Below, piece by piece: positions 30,845 to 42,930 of a DNA stretch of 64,000 nt. Source of the stretch: Aricia agestis. Taxonomy: Eukaryota > Arthropoda > Insecta > Lepidoptera > Lycaenidae. The position numbers and the translations under genes are program-made. Location of the stretch: contig NC_056408.1 of assembly GCF_905147365.1 (NCBI RefSeq), forward strand, positions 16,802,001 through 16,866,000, written 5' to 3'. The notes beneath the pieces were generated by a model, which saw only the letters and a list, made by a program, of their open reading frames with translations, was not told where the DNA came from and did not search any database. Numbering within the stretch: position 1 is the first letter of the stretch; each line of letters starts with the position of its first letter.

Positions 30845-32625
30845 GGTGCAACCTTACCCTTCGCGCATAATAAACGCACAGAAATATTGGAATTATCGCT
30901 TATAGTGCGAACATAAATACAAGCATCGTACGCTAATTCGAATCGCGAAATCGCTTTACAGCGTCTGTAAATATGTGCAGTTCAATACTCGAATAATTTG
31001 AACTATCACCTAGTACACAGAGCGGCACTCTTATACTCGTATTATTAAGAACGCTTAACGACGACACAAACCTATTCCATACAGCAATGACATCATTTGG
31101 AACTGGATCGTTCCAATACATTTTTAACAGCCATAGACGCTGCAAAATAATTTTAGCCTGTATAATACATAGACTAATTAATCCAATAGGATAATAATAA
31201 TAATAGCTCCCACACCGGTTTCGGTGACGGTGGCCGGTTTCGTTGAAACCAGGCCAGCTACGCAGGAGTAATTTTATAGTGCCCAAGTGTGTGCGCAGTA
31301 CACAAGAGCACTCTCTATTCCTTTACTCTCATAACCCAGTGGGACGGCAGACCGACACGACTGGCGAGAGATCAGGCGCAGGACCGACTTTTTACATGCC
31401 CATCCGACGCATGGATCATCTTACTTGTCAGACAATCAGGTGATCAGCCTGCATTATCCTAACCAAACTTGGAAATAACATGTTTCCAACGCGGGAATCG
31501 AACCCACGACCTCCGAGTCAAGAGCCGAGCTCTGAACCACTGGACCACGGAGGCGTTAATCCAATAGGATAAAATATTTGTGAAGTGTATGACAAACTAT
31601 AGCGCTTATTACTTGCGAATTACTATCAAAATCATAAAGCGTATTGAAATTAAATTCATCTGACATATTTAGCCAGCCTATGCCTAAAGTTTTAGAACTA
31701 CTGTTATTGTTTAAACATAAATGCTCAAGCGAATCATGAGATGACATTAAATAATTGTGCATAAAATTGAATGTCCACTTTAAAAATGGGAAACATCCTG
31801 ACTGTAATGTTTGAGCGATTTCATTGCATAAATATAATGACCTAGACTTATCATCTCCTGTTACTAAGTCGTCTACAAAGAAATCCTCCTTGATAATTCT
31901 CTGAACGTCAAGGTCATTAGATTCGGTGCCTAGCTACTTTATATAGCGTACACTAAGGGTGCAGATGCAGTACCGTAGGTGACTGTATTTAGGCGATATA
32001 TCCCTAGAGGCTCCGACGGAGTGTCTTGCCAGAGAATCAATTGCAGGACGCGCTGTTGTTCGCGCACCAGGACTTGATTATACATCTTCGCTACGTCGGC
32101 GCATGCCACGAAGCGATGCTGCCTGAAACGTAGAAGAATGGCTAATAAATCACCTTGTATAGGTGGGCCTACACGCTGTATGTCATTGACAGATAGCCCA
32201 GAGCTAGAAGCTATGCTAGCGTCAAATACCACGCGTAGCTTTGTGGTCAAACCAGACTCACGAAGAACTTCCATGGTGTGGCATAAAATAATGAGGTTTG
32301 TCATAAGAGGAATTTGAAGAAGAATTGGTCATATGATCCAAATTCTCATATTCATGAATAAAATCAGAATACATTTGCTTGTATGTATCTGAACGTTGTA
32401 ATCGCCATTCTAGTGCTAGAAAACGTCGTTATGCCTGAGGAAACGTCGGTCTCCCAAAGGCTCAGGTGACTGTTTAAAAGGAATAGTTAACACAAAACCT
32501 ACTATCACTGTTTCGCGTTGTTGTAGTGAGGAGGTTATTTTCGCATATCTGATCTTCATCAGTCTGCGCATCCTGACGCTTGGGTAGCTCCTCAAGTTCC
32601 CGAAATTGTCGTAATAGTGCAGCCG
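30845..32625 (-). pseudogene. BEL/Pao pol fragment (reverse transcriptase region)
   Basis: The minus strand from about 32620 encodes a BEL/Pao connection and RT: LLRQFRELEELPKRQD, LRVVFDASIASSSGLS, YGTASAPLVYAI, and F/YVDD-type DDLVTGDD (about 31870-31850). It then continues as IGLISLCIIQAKIILQRLWL and DPVPNDVIAVWNRFV (about 31200-31090). Frames shift several times. It is interrupted by a SINE (31195-31555) and truncated at 30845 by the hAT insertion. Gag, protease and integrase are absent here. Confidence 0.85.
31195..31555 (-). mobile_element. tRNA-headed SINE with 17-bp target duplication
   Basis: On the minus strand the head has box A-like GTGGTCCAGTGGTTCAGAG and box B-like GGTCGTGGGTTCGATTCCCG, so RNA polymerase III would transcribe it. 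The body ends in a TTA-repeat tail (about 31195-31203). TTAATCCAATAGGATAA occurs at 31178-31194 and again at 31556-31572. A sister copy is at 58185-58541. Confidence 0.93.
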
Positions 32626-32629
32626 TCGT

Positions 32630-33240
32630 TTGTGTATAATTACACTGGATATGACAGTTTTAATTTATATTATTTCAAGAATATAAATGAAAACTGTAAA
32701 TGCTACAAATGTCTGTCCTCTCCGTTTCATTGTGATTTAAAGAAAACGTCTAATAAATACAAAGTAATTCAAACAAGGCGCAGTGCAATGACGCATGACG
32801 CGAGTTCGCGGAATTGGCGGGATAGCGCGAGAGCCTCGTCCCTGCCCCGCGCGTCCTTTATGCACTCCAAGAAAACGGTCACTGAAGCCTGTTGCTTTTT
32901 TGGCCGAGGAATTTAAGAGCTAACAAATGTGGTATTTTTTAAAACTTTATTTACTGGTTATTATCATAAAATTTTAATATTTTTTACATTGAAGGTTATG
33001 TTACCTATGCATTATTTTGATCAAAATCATAATGACTTTAATGAGTTTCCGAGCAGATTCTGTTAGAAATGAATTTTTCGACTATTTTGTGACTCAAGGA
33101 GCTTGAATAAAGTTGGTAGGGGCACTTTGTACTTTTATTATAATGAGTGAGAGATAATATAGATCAAGTGGCATGCGGATTCCTAAAGTAATCATATACA
33201 CCGTGAATTCGTAGTGGTTTTACACCCGCACAATACGAAG
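32630..33240. other. No gene recognised
   Basis: It contains a GC-rich patch (about 32785-32890) in otherwise AT-rich DNA. No domain or repeat family recognised. Confidence 0.45.
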
Positions 33241-33246
33241 TACAAA

Positions 33247-33393
33247 TCTATATATATAAAAATGGATTTTTAAATGTGTTAGTCGCGCTAAAACTCGAAA
33301 ACGGCTGAACGGATTAGGCTGATTTTAGTCTTAAAATATTCTTGAAGTCCAGGAAAGGTTTTAAAGTGACACGAAGTTCACCGGGACAGCTAG
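33247..33393 (+). mobile_element. Short non-autonomous Helitron-like element
   Basis: Begins TCTATATATATAAAAATGG, contains 'aaaactcgaaaacggctgaa' and ends CAGCTAG followed by T. The TC start and CTAG end with A/T flanks fit Helitron insertion. It is only about 147 bp and has no coding capacity. Confidence 0.6.
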
Positions 33394-33399
33394 TAAGTA

Positions 33400-34690
33400 A
33401 TATAAACGATTGGTAGTGTCTATTTTCTTTGAATTTTTAAAATGTTAACAAAGTTTATACGAAAATCTTTACTTAAATAGTAAAGATTTTCAACAAATTG
33501 CAACAAATTGCTATGTTTCTCACACCAAAACTAAATTTTGCGGTAGTAAACCAATAAAAATTCACGGTGTATAATGATTGGTACTGGTAAAACCTACTAC
33601 CACAGTAGTACTACTTCATACATATGTGTATATTATGTTGTTTGGGTGTTTTTATTTTTTGTAAAATTGTTTAATTAATTTGGCATGGGTGATGGAAATT
33701 TGAAAAGTCTGTTAGTATTCAAATGGGCAAATAAATAGTTATCAATAAAAAAGTGTTTACCACACTGGTTTTTTCTTTGGTTTCCTTTACGTCAAAATCC
33801 TCGTAGAGCTTCTACAGACAAATACAAATAGTTTATAGACAATAAATAAGTTTACAAGCATTTTTACACGCAACGGTCCAAACTAGGCGAGGCCTGTCCT
33901 ATGGGGGAGTTTAAGAGGATTCCACACCGCCCTTTTTTCCATACAAACGTTGTCCCCTGTTTCCTCCCTGGATAATGCTAGTAGAGTTATAATTTTTTTC
34001 CTGAATATCTACGGCCACTAATACAATGTCCCTATGTTTTCTTTTTTTTCATAATTTAATTATTAAATAAGATATGAACGTTCAAAAACCCAAAAAAAGG
34101 CCAGATTTTCCGCTGTGTTCAAACGTCCAGAAAACAGATTTGGCTAGATTATACAAAAAAAGCAAAACATAGGAACACAGCTCGAGCCTTTTTTTAATCT
34201 TTAATGAAAAAAGTACTTAAATCGGTTAAGTTTTGGAGAAGGAATCAGGGGACAACGAATCGTTGATTTTCTGGATTTTCTGCAGTTGTCTCTATCGCGT
34301 TCTGCGGTATAGGCTTGAAGTAAGGGAGACAGCTATAGATATTACACGTACTTTTTTTTCATTTCTCTAGCCTCTGTTGTATCCTCTTAAAAGAGTACAA
34401 GGTGTAAGAATTGCGACTAACAACAACAGAAACAAAAATAAAACAATTTACATAAAGAAAACAAATAAAATAACAGAATCCTTATTCTTAACAAAATATA
34501 GACTAATAAAACGTATATGTGTATGGTACACCACCATGCGGATGTGCGGATGTGTGCGTGTTTGTGTGTGTGTGTGCGTGTTTGTGTGTGTGTGTGTGTG
34601 TGAACTGTGAACATAATATCATATTATTTGTTATTTGTACACTTTTAATAGATATTCGGATTCTTTGTAAGAGCAGGACAGCGGTGATTG
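33400..34690. other. No gene; hairpin and a dinucleotide repeat
   Basis: 33461-33491 is a 13-bp perfect hairpin. 34550-34602 is a TG microsatellite. The stretch 33890-34370 may be an old DNA element, but I could not define its ends. Confidence 0.45.
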
Positions 34691-34919
34691 GGTAAGTATC
34701 TTTTTTCCTTTATGAACTGAGTGTAGGTTCAAGTTAAACAGATTTACTAGTCTACTGTAGACGTAAGGGGACAGAAAAATTCCAAAACGGTAGGCAAAGA
34801 AGTGGATACAGAGATGTTGGCGACTTTAAATTTTCTTTTCTAGCGTTTGGTCGTAAGTAACTTTACATTTAGTGACAGTTTTATGAACGGCTTCAAAGAC
34901 TCTAAATAAGGTTTTCTGA

Positions 34920-35125
34920 AACTAAGAACATTGGTCTCATTGTACAGACTTTTTGTGGGGTACCTTATGGGCTTTTCCAATGCTACCTTCAGTTTCCCAT
35001 GCTTTGTTTTTTTAAATTCCTATCCGAATATTCCTCCGTCGTGTAATCCCATAAGCATGGCAAATTACGGATCTCCTCAATGAATAAATCCGTATCGAAA
35101 GTCTCGTTGTCAGTCATCGTTAAAG
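34920..35125 (-). pseudogene. MADF-domain fragment
   Basis: The minus strand reads FDTDLFIEEIRNLPCLWD then TEEYSDRNLKKQ. This is the start of a MADF domain (Myb-like DNA binding), typical of Harbinger second proteins and of insect host factors. The frame breaks after about 45 residues. No associated transposase is adjacent. Confidence 0.6.
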
Positions 35126-35259
35126 GGCCCATTCACTATCCTGCATGGCAATCCGCCGTGCAGAATTTTGAAGCTGGACATAGCTCACACATTATACTGC
35201 TTAGCTGTCCATCATCAGTATTGTTGCATCAGTATTGTCTTTAGTGTCGGTATCCTTGC

Positions 35260-36519
35260 AATGATGTTCCGCGCTATTACTAAAAAAAGAAAATAGCTAT
35301 TCTGCTATGTATATTTCTTTTACTAGATAAAAATATTTTTGGAACGAAGTTCCTTATCGCGCATTGCGAAAGGGGGTTAGACGGAATTATTTATTTTTAT
35401 TGTTTGGGGATTTTAGGTCCCACAAACAGCGATTTTCTTTATATATTTCAATAAAATCCCCTAAACCCATTGTCCATTGTCAACAAAATGGCAGACCGCA
35501 GAATGCACCTCTTTTTTCTCCCTCTATGAAACCAGTTTCCGTCTTTTTAACTAATGCTGTTTTAATTGCCTGATCTCCCAAGTCAAGAGTTGCCTTAAAG
35601 AAGTTCTTACAGATACGAACGCGTGCGTTATTTTCTTCAAAATAGAAGGCCGTATTTAGAGCTCAGTAGTTATTTGTGCTTGTGTATCGATATTAAGGCT
35701 TGATTTCATGAGAATGTCGCACGATGTATTCTCTTTGACGCTGAAGGTCACCTAATCCCCAGAATGCATCAAAAAGCTTTTGACGAGTAGTTTTATCGAG
35801 TGTTGTGCTGCATTTGAAAATACATTTTTCTCCGCAAGGTGGTCGCATTTTGTGAGCGGAAATATCTTTTTTCAGTTTACCCCGGGATTTATACGCCTTA
35901 CCCGAATTCTTAAAAGCTTTCCATATTTCTGGCTGCCGCAGTTTTTCTTACCCTACAATTTCGTGTGCTAGATTTTCTTCGTGTGCTAAAAATTCTTTAA
36001 ATATTGTTCTTTACAGTATTATTATTGCTTCTTGAGCTGATGCTTGAGCTGATGCTTGAACTGCTGCTCGAACTGCTGCTAGAGCTGCTGCTGGAGCTGC
36101 TGCTAGAACTGCTGTTAGAACTGCTCTATGAACTCGAACTGGTAGACGATGATGACAGAGAGCGAGGTCGTGGTAATGGGGAGTAGTAGGAGACTTACGC
36201 AAGGGGAAGAAAATTATTTTTCGTTTCGGTACAGGATTTTGGTAGTTTATGTCTATGTGCGAGTCGTCAAAATCACTCCCGTCGCCGCTATGGACGGGTG
36301 ATACAGTATATTTTCGTTTAGTTCGTCACTATTAGTTTACTGCTCGTTGCGAAACTGCGGCGATGAAACTGACCTTAACACCTCAAGGGATATTGCAGGC
36401 TCCTCTAAACTCTCTACACTCTCAACTATCTCCATACCAGAGGATTGAGTTGCAGGCTGATCAGGAATCTGTTTTTCTGCATTGACGAGATCCAACATAA
36501 CTAGCCCCCGGCTTTTCAT
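35260..36519 (-). pseudogene. Family S transposase, N-terminal half, degenerate
   Basis: A start region SRGLVMLDLVNAEK (36510) is followed by an acidic linker and a polyserine run from a CTG/CAG-like tract (36031-36135). A Cys-rich KMRPPCGEKCIFKCS motif lies near 35850, and RVRICKNFFKATL near 35615. The order start motif, serine tract, CxxxCxxKC, CKxFFxxTL matches the large element at 43.7-48.0 kb. Several stops and frame slips are present. Confidence 0.6.
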
Positions 36520-36729
36520 TTTCCTAAAATATAAAATATCCTTATCATTAAAAAATCAAGTCTCTCCTCTCATCTTAGCAAATATCCCGGTTACATCCCA
36601 AAGCCTTCACTTTGGGAGTGCAGAGGTCATAACGTTTAATAATACTAATAATAATAAGAAACATCATCACACAACACAATATTTACAAACAGACGCAAGA
36701 ACAAGGACAAAGTATAATTAAATTAACAT

Positions 36730-39200
36730 TATATTGTGTGATGCCAAAGATGGACCCAGCTCAGCATTAGCAGCAAGACTGTTGCAATGATATTCTGCTG
36801 GGACCAAGATGTGACATCACAATGATAAAGTTATGATAGTACAAATACAAACAAAAAGCATACTAAATTAATAAAGTAATCATTAAAAAAAATGAGAATA
36901 AAAATAAAGGTGAGTAATAATTAATGTACATTATAAACAGAAATATTTTAAATCATAAACGTATATACTATGTGCCAAACAAAACATGAAAAGAAAAAAA
37001 AATGACAACTGTCTATGGGTGTGACATTCAAATTACAAATTACAAAATTACGTAATATTTGTAACGCGTAAAAACGTATACGTGGCATTACCTCAAAGTT
37101 AAAACATTATGTGGCCCCTTAAAAAAACTATAAAATTACACCTGGGGAGTGAGGAACGGGCATATAAGTATACACAAAAGACAATGAGCGTGGAAAAATG
37201 GGATTCGGAATGAGAGGCCGTTCCGCATTACGACAATGGACCAACCCTACACCACCGCCAGAGGTGGATCAATCGGAAAGCAAAGTGGAGTTTCCTGCGC
37301 TCCTTCATTTTAAGTAGATTGGCTTTGTTGATAAATGATGTAACATGAGCTCGAGGGGGGATGGTGAAACAGAAACGCACACAGGCATTCTGGACCCTCT
37401 GTACAAGCCTCTCCATTCTGGTGAGTAAAGCACGACCTATAACTGCATCGGCATAGTTCAATTTAGATAGAATAAGAGTCTCACATAGTCTAATTCTTTT
37501 ATCCTCACTAAGGTAAAGTAATGGATTTTTAGCCTATAAAAACAGCCCTTGACTACCTCCAGCATGTGCTGTTCAAACTTTAAGCTTGAATCAAATAAAA
37601 CCCCTAAATTACGCGTTATATTGACATGTTCAATTGCTTGTCCCGAAATCAAGATACTTGGTTTTTTATCCAAAATATCAGCGACCTGCTTTCTTGAGCC
37701 CAATACAATAAATTTAGTTTTGCTGGCATTTAAAACTAGACCGCATGAGGTAGACCACTCAGCTATGTGTTGCAGGTCTTCATTTATTTTCATAACAGCC
37801 TCGGTGGTGTCATTAGGATAAAAACTCAGGTAAATCTGAGTATCATCAGCGTACATGTGGTACTTGCTGTATACTATTTTTTGACAAATGTCTGCACTAA
37901 AAAGGATATACAGTAGAGGGCCAAGAATCGATCCGTGAGGTACACCTTGATCCAATCTACCACTTGACGAATATGATTTTTTGCCATTGCGAGTTGTGGT
38001 TTCAACCTTCTGATTTCTATGCTTTAGATAGCTAGAAAACCACTGGATAACGTCTGGCTCAAAACCATAATATTTGAGTTTACTAATTAGTAGTGGAATA
38101 TTAACTGTCTCAAATGCCCTCGAGTAGTCAAGTAAAACGAGAATAGTCCCCATACCCTCATCCTGCGCTGACAAAATGTTATCCAAGACGTCAAGTAAAG
38201 CAGTTACTGTACAGCTTTTTCGAAAATCTGACTGGTACTTAGGTAAGATTTTGTTTGCTTCAAGGAAATTCATAACTTGCTTATATACAGCTTTTTCAAC
38301 TATTTTGGACAGGCAGGGCAGGATACTAATGGGAGGTAGGTCTTTAAGGGAGGAAGGGTTAGGGATTTTAGGGATTGGCTTGATAAGTGCGGTTTTCCAA
38401 ACTGAGGGGAAGGTAGAGGTTAGTAGGGATTTATTCACAATATTAATTATGATTTTAATGGTATTGGGCAGTGTCAGGTTCAACATTTGTAAAGATATGT
38501 TATCAATACCAACAGCGTTAGACTTAAGGCCTTTTATTATTGTCAACACCTCATGCTCTGACACAGAGGGAAAAACTAAATCTTGATGGGCCAATTATGT
38601 GAGATTCATAATAAGTAGATAAAATAAAAAAGACTATGACAAAGTATGTGAATGAGTAGGTTAATTAACAAAGTGATTGTTTAGAGTGTCGGGATCATTA
38701 CAAAAATCTGGAAGATCATCCTTATTATTACAGAAATTTATTTGCTTTTTAATATTGTTCCAGAGAGTTTTCGGCTTATTGATGTTCTGATTTATAGTTT
38801 TATTATAATAAGCACGTTTTTCCGAATGAATGGCCGAAATAATAAAAAACTTCAAATCTTTGTATGATTTTTTATAAGTTGGGTTTTTAGTGGTTTTCCA
38901 TTTGGAAAAACATTTATCACGAAGTTCCATCATGTTTTACTGTATCTGTGAGCCAAGGAGGCGATTTTTTTAAATCTTAACATCTTTCATGGGAGCATGC
39001 AAATCAAAGAGTTGCAGAATAAGTCTGTTGAACTCTAAAACCATTTCATTTAGGTCGGTAATGTTATCAAGGTGTTCCCAGTTAATTTGGTCCAAATCAT
39101 AAGAACATACAAATGGAGAGAATTTAGGCTTCTTGAAATGAAACTGTGCCGTAACTACAGCATGATTGCCCAGATCAGGAATGTGACATAATATCAAAAC
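36730..39200 (-). mobile_element. CR1/Jockey-type LINE, 5'-truncated
   Basis: The minus strand carries the end of an AP endonuclease (PDLGNHAVVTAQF, about 39170) and a linker. A reverse transcriptase follows (37458-38594; 378 codons) with ALIKPIPKI, GVPHGSILGPLL and a YADDTQ catalytic motif, and then a C-terminal tail (37228-37461) in another frame. No RNase H. A 3' UTR extends to about 36730. The endonuclease is incomplete, so the copy is 5'-truncated. At 39190-39230 a phrase with ACATAATATCAA occurs three times in tandem. Confidence 0.85.
37458..38594 (-). pseudogene. LINE reverse transcriptase ORF
   Basis: 378 open codons covering RT fingers, palm and thumb, with the YADD active site near 37850. 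The upstream endonuclease and the downstream tail are in other frames, so the full ORF2 is broken into at least three parts. Family: CR1/Jockey group, judged from GVPHGSILGPLL and YADDTQ without RNase H. Confidence 0.85.
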
Positions 39201-40100
39201 ATAATATCAAAACGTGACATAATATCAACAAAACCCCCGCAAATCAAAATATACATTTTTATTTATCTATAAAATTTCAGCAAAACTCAATCAACTCGAA
39301 ATAAAATATGAAACTTACCTTATTAATTTCACATAAACTTCAGTAACTCAAAATACGCCACTATGCAAACGTCTTTCTCTCACGACAGCCGGGTGACAAC
39401 TAAAAATGGCGAAGTATGATTCGCTCCATCCCGCGGATTCCCGCGTAAGGTCATTCAAGTAAAGCAATGTTTCGCGCCATTTTTCGACAACGGTCGAAGT
39501 AACGTTACGGGAGTTTTAACTCCGCGTAGGCATTCTTGCCGGGATTTCGAAAACGCCATTAATTCAGTATAAGTATATTTCGAGTTAGTGACGTTTTCAT
39601 CTAGGGTTGCGAAATATTCTTTCTACGGACATATTTACAGTAAAATCGTAATAGTACAACAATAGAAACATTTCATTATTAAGAACCTTAATATAAAGAG
39701 TTGGTCAGCGGTACTAAATGATATAAATTATATTTTTTTATCAAATAATAAACTTTTATATATTTTTCAAATATTCTATGCCGTAAATTATTGTACAAAA
39801 TATACGCAAATTACTCACCGACAATATTCGTACTAGAAATAATCAGTTGTCAGTTTCATTTAATTTATTATTTAACTACTGTTTATCATAAAACATAGTA
39901 CAGTTTATCAATAATATAATCAATACAATTAACAGTTTTCGGAGAAGTTATAAAATATAATATTTACGAACTACAAATGTAACTTTGATTTTTGAAATTC
40001 TTCTTTACAGATCAAACAGAATTCTAGTCGTGATTAGCTGTTAAAAACAGCTAATCACAGTCGATCTGGCTTAAAAATACACGTGGTGTGGTTTGGCCCT
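39200..40100. other. No gene; small hairpin
   Basis: 40030-40058 is a 13-bp perfect hairpin with an AAA loop. A GC-richer patch lies at 39410-39560. No coding signal. Confidence 0.5.
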
Positions 40101-40104
40101 TTAA

Positions 40105-40960
40105 AAATTTGACAAATTTAAATTACTCCAGGGTTACAAACAAAGTTGCAAGTACTTCTTCTTTATCTGTATTACATTTTCAAAAGCTAACTGGTATTCA
40201 AGGGAATTTTTTAATATTTTAAGAGGCCTAACTTTGCCTTTTAAAAAAAACTGGCGTATCCGTTTTTTTTTTTTCGCATTAAAGAGTCACCAAAAATTCG
40301 TTATAATTTATTGATGTTTATGTAACGCTGATGATTTCCAACACCCCAAATTTTCTAAAGGAGTCCAAAAAAATCAACAAATTAAAATAAAAACTGAAAA
40401 ATAATCAAATCAAAACAAGGATTAATATTAAATAATCAAACAATTTATTTAAAATTAATTGGTTCCCTATTACTCCTTGCCTTGATATTCTAAAAAATCT
40501 TTTTGCAACTCCGACAAACTTGATAGCTACACCTACAGCAGCGCTGAAGGCTTCAGCTTGACGTAACTGCACCTCTAAGGGTTAATTCAGACCGCAACGC
40601 GACGCGTAGATGCATTTCGAAATTTGTACTGAATTGACTGATTTCGTGAGCGTGAGACGTCTTGCAAATATATCAAATCTATACCATTTTGAAATGCATC
40701 TACGATTTCGTGATGCAGCTTGAGATGCATTCGTTGCAACTGCATCATTTGGTGGGGTCTCCTCTCCTATAATTCCATCATTTGTACTAATCGTTTCTCC
40801 TCGACCTCCAAGCGCAAGCGCTCAACAGATATAAAATCGTTTGTGGCCTTTTCAAAAGGTGTCAGCCCCTGTCTCCCGCGGGACCGCAAGTTCGACATCA
40901 TCTGAGGTGATGGTGGCGGTGGTGGGCTGGGAGCTACTGGCGACTATTGTGAAAAAAATT
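40105..40960. repeat. Long direct repeat, copy 1
   Basis: About 860 bp that recurs at 48401-49470, with the same phrase order (ACTCCAGGGTTACAAAC, CTAACTGGTATTCAAG, ATTGATGTTTATGTAACGCT, then a MITE, then the Myb/SANT-like tail). It is diverged by many single-base changes. Confidence 0.9.
40578..40704. mobile_element. Tc1/mariner-type MITE, copy 2 (right end lost)
   Basis: Starts at AGGGTTAATTCAGACCGCAA after TA (40576-40577), but its right inverted end is missing. It sits at the same site as the MITE at 48895-49049. Confidence 0.75.
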
Positions 40961-41400
40961 TGTATTATGTAAGTATAAAAAATTGTATTATGTATAAAAA
41001 ATTGTATTATATAAAAAGTATTATTTAAAAAGATAAATCTTATAAAGTTTTATTGGGTTTAATTGTACTGACAATATTAATTTACAAAGCCACCTAATAT
41101 ATCATTAACAAAAATTTTCGCTTTGATGCCTGGCTGTCTGGCTCAAGTCTTGGGCTCAATGTTCTGGAAAAAAAAAGTTTTATCAGTGAAAAAATCTTCA
41201 TACATTGACAATAATAATTATCCATAAGTCATAAATAAAAACAAATGTTTTAATCACTAACAGCAAAACCAAGCTCTTAAACAGACTCTTGGCCTTGGAC
41301 ACCACTGGCCCATGATAGCCAGCACTCTCTGGTCTAGTGCCTACAGCGACTGGCTCTCATGTGGCCCACCACCTGTGCCATTGGCAGCTAGGCGGATTTT
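40720..41400 (-). pseudogene. Myb/SANT-like Harbinger accessory protein, C-terminal remnants
   Basis: The minus strand has a GTGGGPH motif (about 41370), typical of the linker of insect Myb/SANT-like proteins. Further on it has APSPPPPPSP (about 40930) and a charged helical end with ERLRLEVEEKRLVQMMEL (about 40840-40780). The parts are in different frames. An intron may explain one break. The DNA-binding domain is not found. Confidence 0.5.
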
Positions 41401-41636
41401 AAGTACCTTCTTCTTCGTTTTGTAAGGACCAAAATGTACGGTGTTGCCGTGCGAGAATTTACTCGAGAACGGCTTCTGTACTGGGTGGTCGAAAGAAAAC
41501 ACTTCGTCACTATTGTACTATTAGCGGGGGTCGAGGTAGACGCGATTTCCGGCCAGCCTTTCTTCTATTTCCGATGTAGCGATGACCCAATAATTCTCCA
41601 ATATTTTCCCCGATTCTTCTTGTCTTGCTGTTTCTT

Positions 41637-42869
41637 CTAGGTAGGCTGGCTCGGAGCGGTCTGTATGAATTCAAGTGCATTGCACATCCGTCGGGCCGAG
41701 TTTTCGAAGTCGTGAATAAGATTATGCATCGTGTTTGTCAGATCTATTTGGAAGTTATCGATCTCGAAGTCGTCCTCTATGTACGGGGATCCTGCGTAAA
41801 TGTTCATTCCTTCCGGACGTAAACCCGGGGCATGCCTATTCCTACTAGTGATGTTTTCGTCAAGGAACACAAGCATAAGGCCCGACACCCCAGGTACTGA
41901 CACATTGTGAGCGTGGGGGATGCCGGTGAAGTGTGTGTCGTGTCGGGCGTCTTCGTTTCCAAGGTGTACCGTCTTAGTGTGGTAAGATAGTCGTCCAGCC
42001 CATACACGTGTGTCCAAATAACACAACAAGTACTCCAAAAACCAAGGTTTGTCACTCATGCCGGCTGCCACTGGAACAGCAACCCATGTTTGGTCCATGG
42101 ACGCAGCCGGCCATAGTTGTCCGAGGTGTGTGTCTCCGTGCTCGATAAGGTTGGTGAAAGCAGGCAGTGTTACAGCAATCGAAGTAACTGGCCATCTTTG
42201 CTTTGCAGGCCAGTCCCAAGCGGTAAATGTGCGGGTGGGTCTGTGGGTTAAATCTTCACCCCGCAAAAAGTGATTATTCACGCGCTCGAAGTCAAAGGCG
42301 TCACCACACTGAGGAAAAGCGTACAACAGACCGCGTAGTGCAGGCGCGGTATCAATGTGCGATGAGTTGTGGCCCGTCACGAACCTCCTCATGCTTTGGA
42401 GTGATGGTAAGTCCCTAGCCAATGGGGTGCGGGCGGTGGCCAAAAATGGTTGTGTGGCCTGCTTTTCGGGTGTTGAGGTAAGTGCTGCCATCTGGTTGGC
42501 GATGTTGGAATAAGGGGGCTCGGTGGGTCCGTTCGCCTGGAATGAGACGAACGAAACAGATACGGAACGAGCAGGCACCCTGTCTACTTTTGAACGCTCT
42601 GCAGGCTCTTCGGGCACAGAGGAGGCGGTTGAAGTCGTCGAAGTCGAGGCAGTCGGAGGGTCAGGAACAGGCTCGGGTGCCGCTCCAACCATGTTTGCGA
42701 TGCGTAGAGCCTCGTCGTTGGAATAATTGCTTGAGCGAACGCGGCAACGTCGAGGCATTTCATCTAATAACTGCCCTCTGCTGGTCAGGAACATTGTTCT
42801 ATTCAGGAGCGCCTGCCGGTCGGTAGTGGACAAACACACATCCTGGCGTAGAATTTGTATTTTAAACAT
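41637..42869 (-). CDS. Intact unrecognised ORF, 410 codons, possible endogenous viral gene
   Basis: Uninterrupted frame from an ATG at 42869 to a TAG at 41637-41639. Residues about 60-110 form a Pro/Ser/Thr/Glu-rich low-complexity stretch. The rest is a compact, Trp- and His-containing globular-looking region with few Cys. I see no signal peptide, transmembrane segment, zinc finger or catalytic motif. Base composition is near balanced, while flanks are strongly AT-rich. An open frame of this length without introns in a graveyard of broken elements suggests recent arrival or selection. An RNA-virus capsid-like insertion or an element ORF1 are possibilities; neither is shown. Confidence 0.6.
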   Translation of the reverse strand: MFKIQILRQDVCLSTTDRQALLNRTMFLTSRGQLLDEMPRRCRVRSSNYSNDEALRIANMVGAAPEPVPDPPTASTSTTSTASSVPEEPAERSKVDRVPARSVSVSFVSFQANGPTEPPYSNIANQMAALTSTPEKQATQPFLATARTPLARDLPSLQSMRRFVTGHNSSHIDTAPALRGLLYAFPQCGDAFDFERVNNHFLRGEDLTHRPTRTFTAWDWPAKQRWPVTSIAVTLPAFTNLIEHGDTHLGQLWPAASMDQTWVAVPVAAGMSDKPWFLEYLLCYLDTRVWAGRLSYHTKTVHLGNEDARHDTHFTGIPHAHNVSVPGVSGLMLVFLDENITSRNRHAPGLRPEGMNIYAGSPYIEDDFEIDNFQIDLTNTMHNLIHDFENSARRMCNALEFIQTAPSQPT

Positions 42870-42930
42870 ATTTTATTTCTCTCTGATAATTGAGATGTAT
42901 TCCGATGAAAAAAAAAACCTGTAAGTGAGT

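Noticed and set aside
31480..31555. Possible tRNA gene on the minus strand
   Set aside because: Box A and box B are present, but the sequence runs into a retroposon body with a TTA tail and a 17-bp target duplication, so it is a SINE head.
34377..34614. 77-codon and 65-codon frames rich in Cys/Val or Thr/His
   Set aside because: They are readings of the TG microsatellite at 34550-34602.
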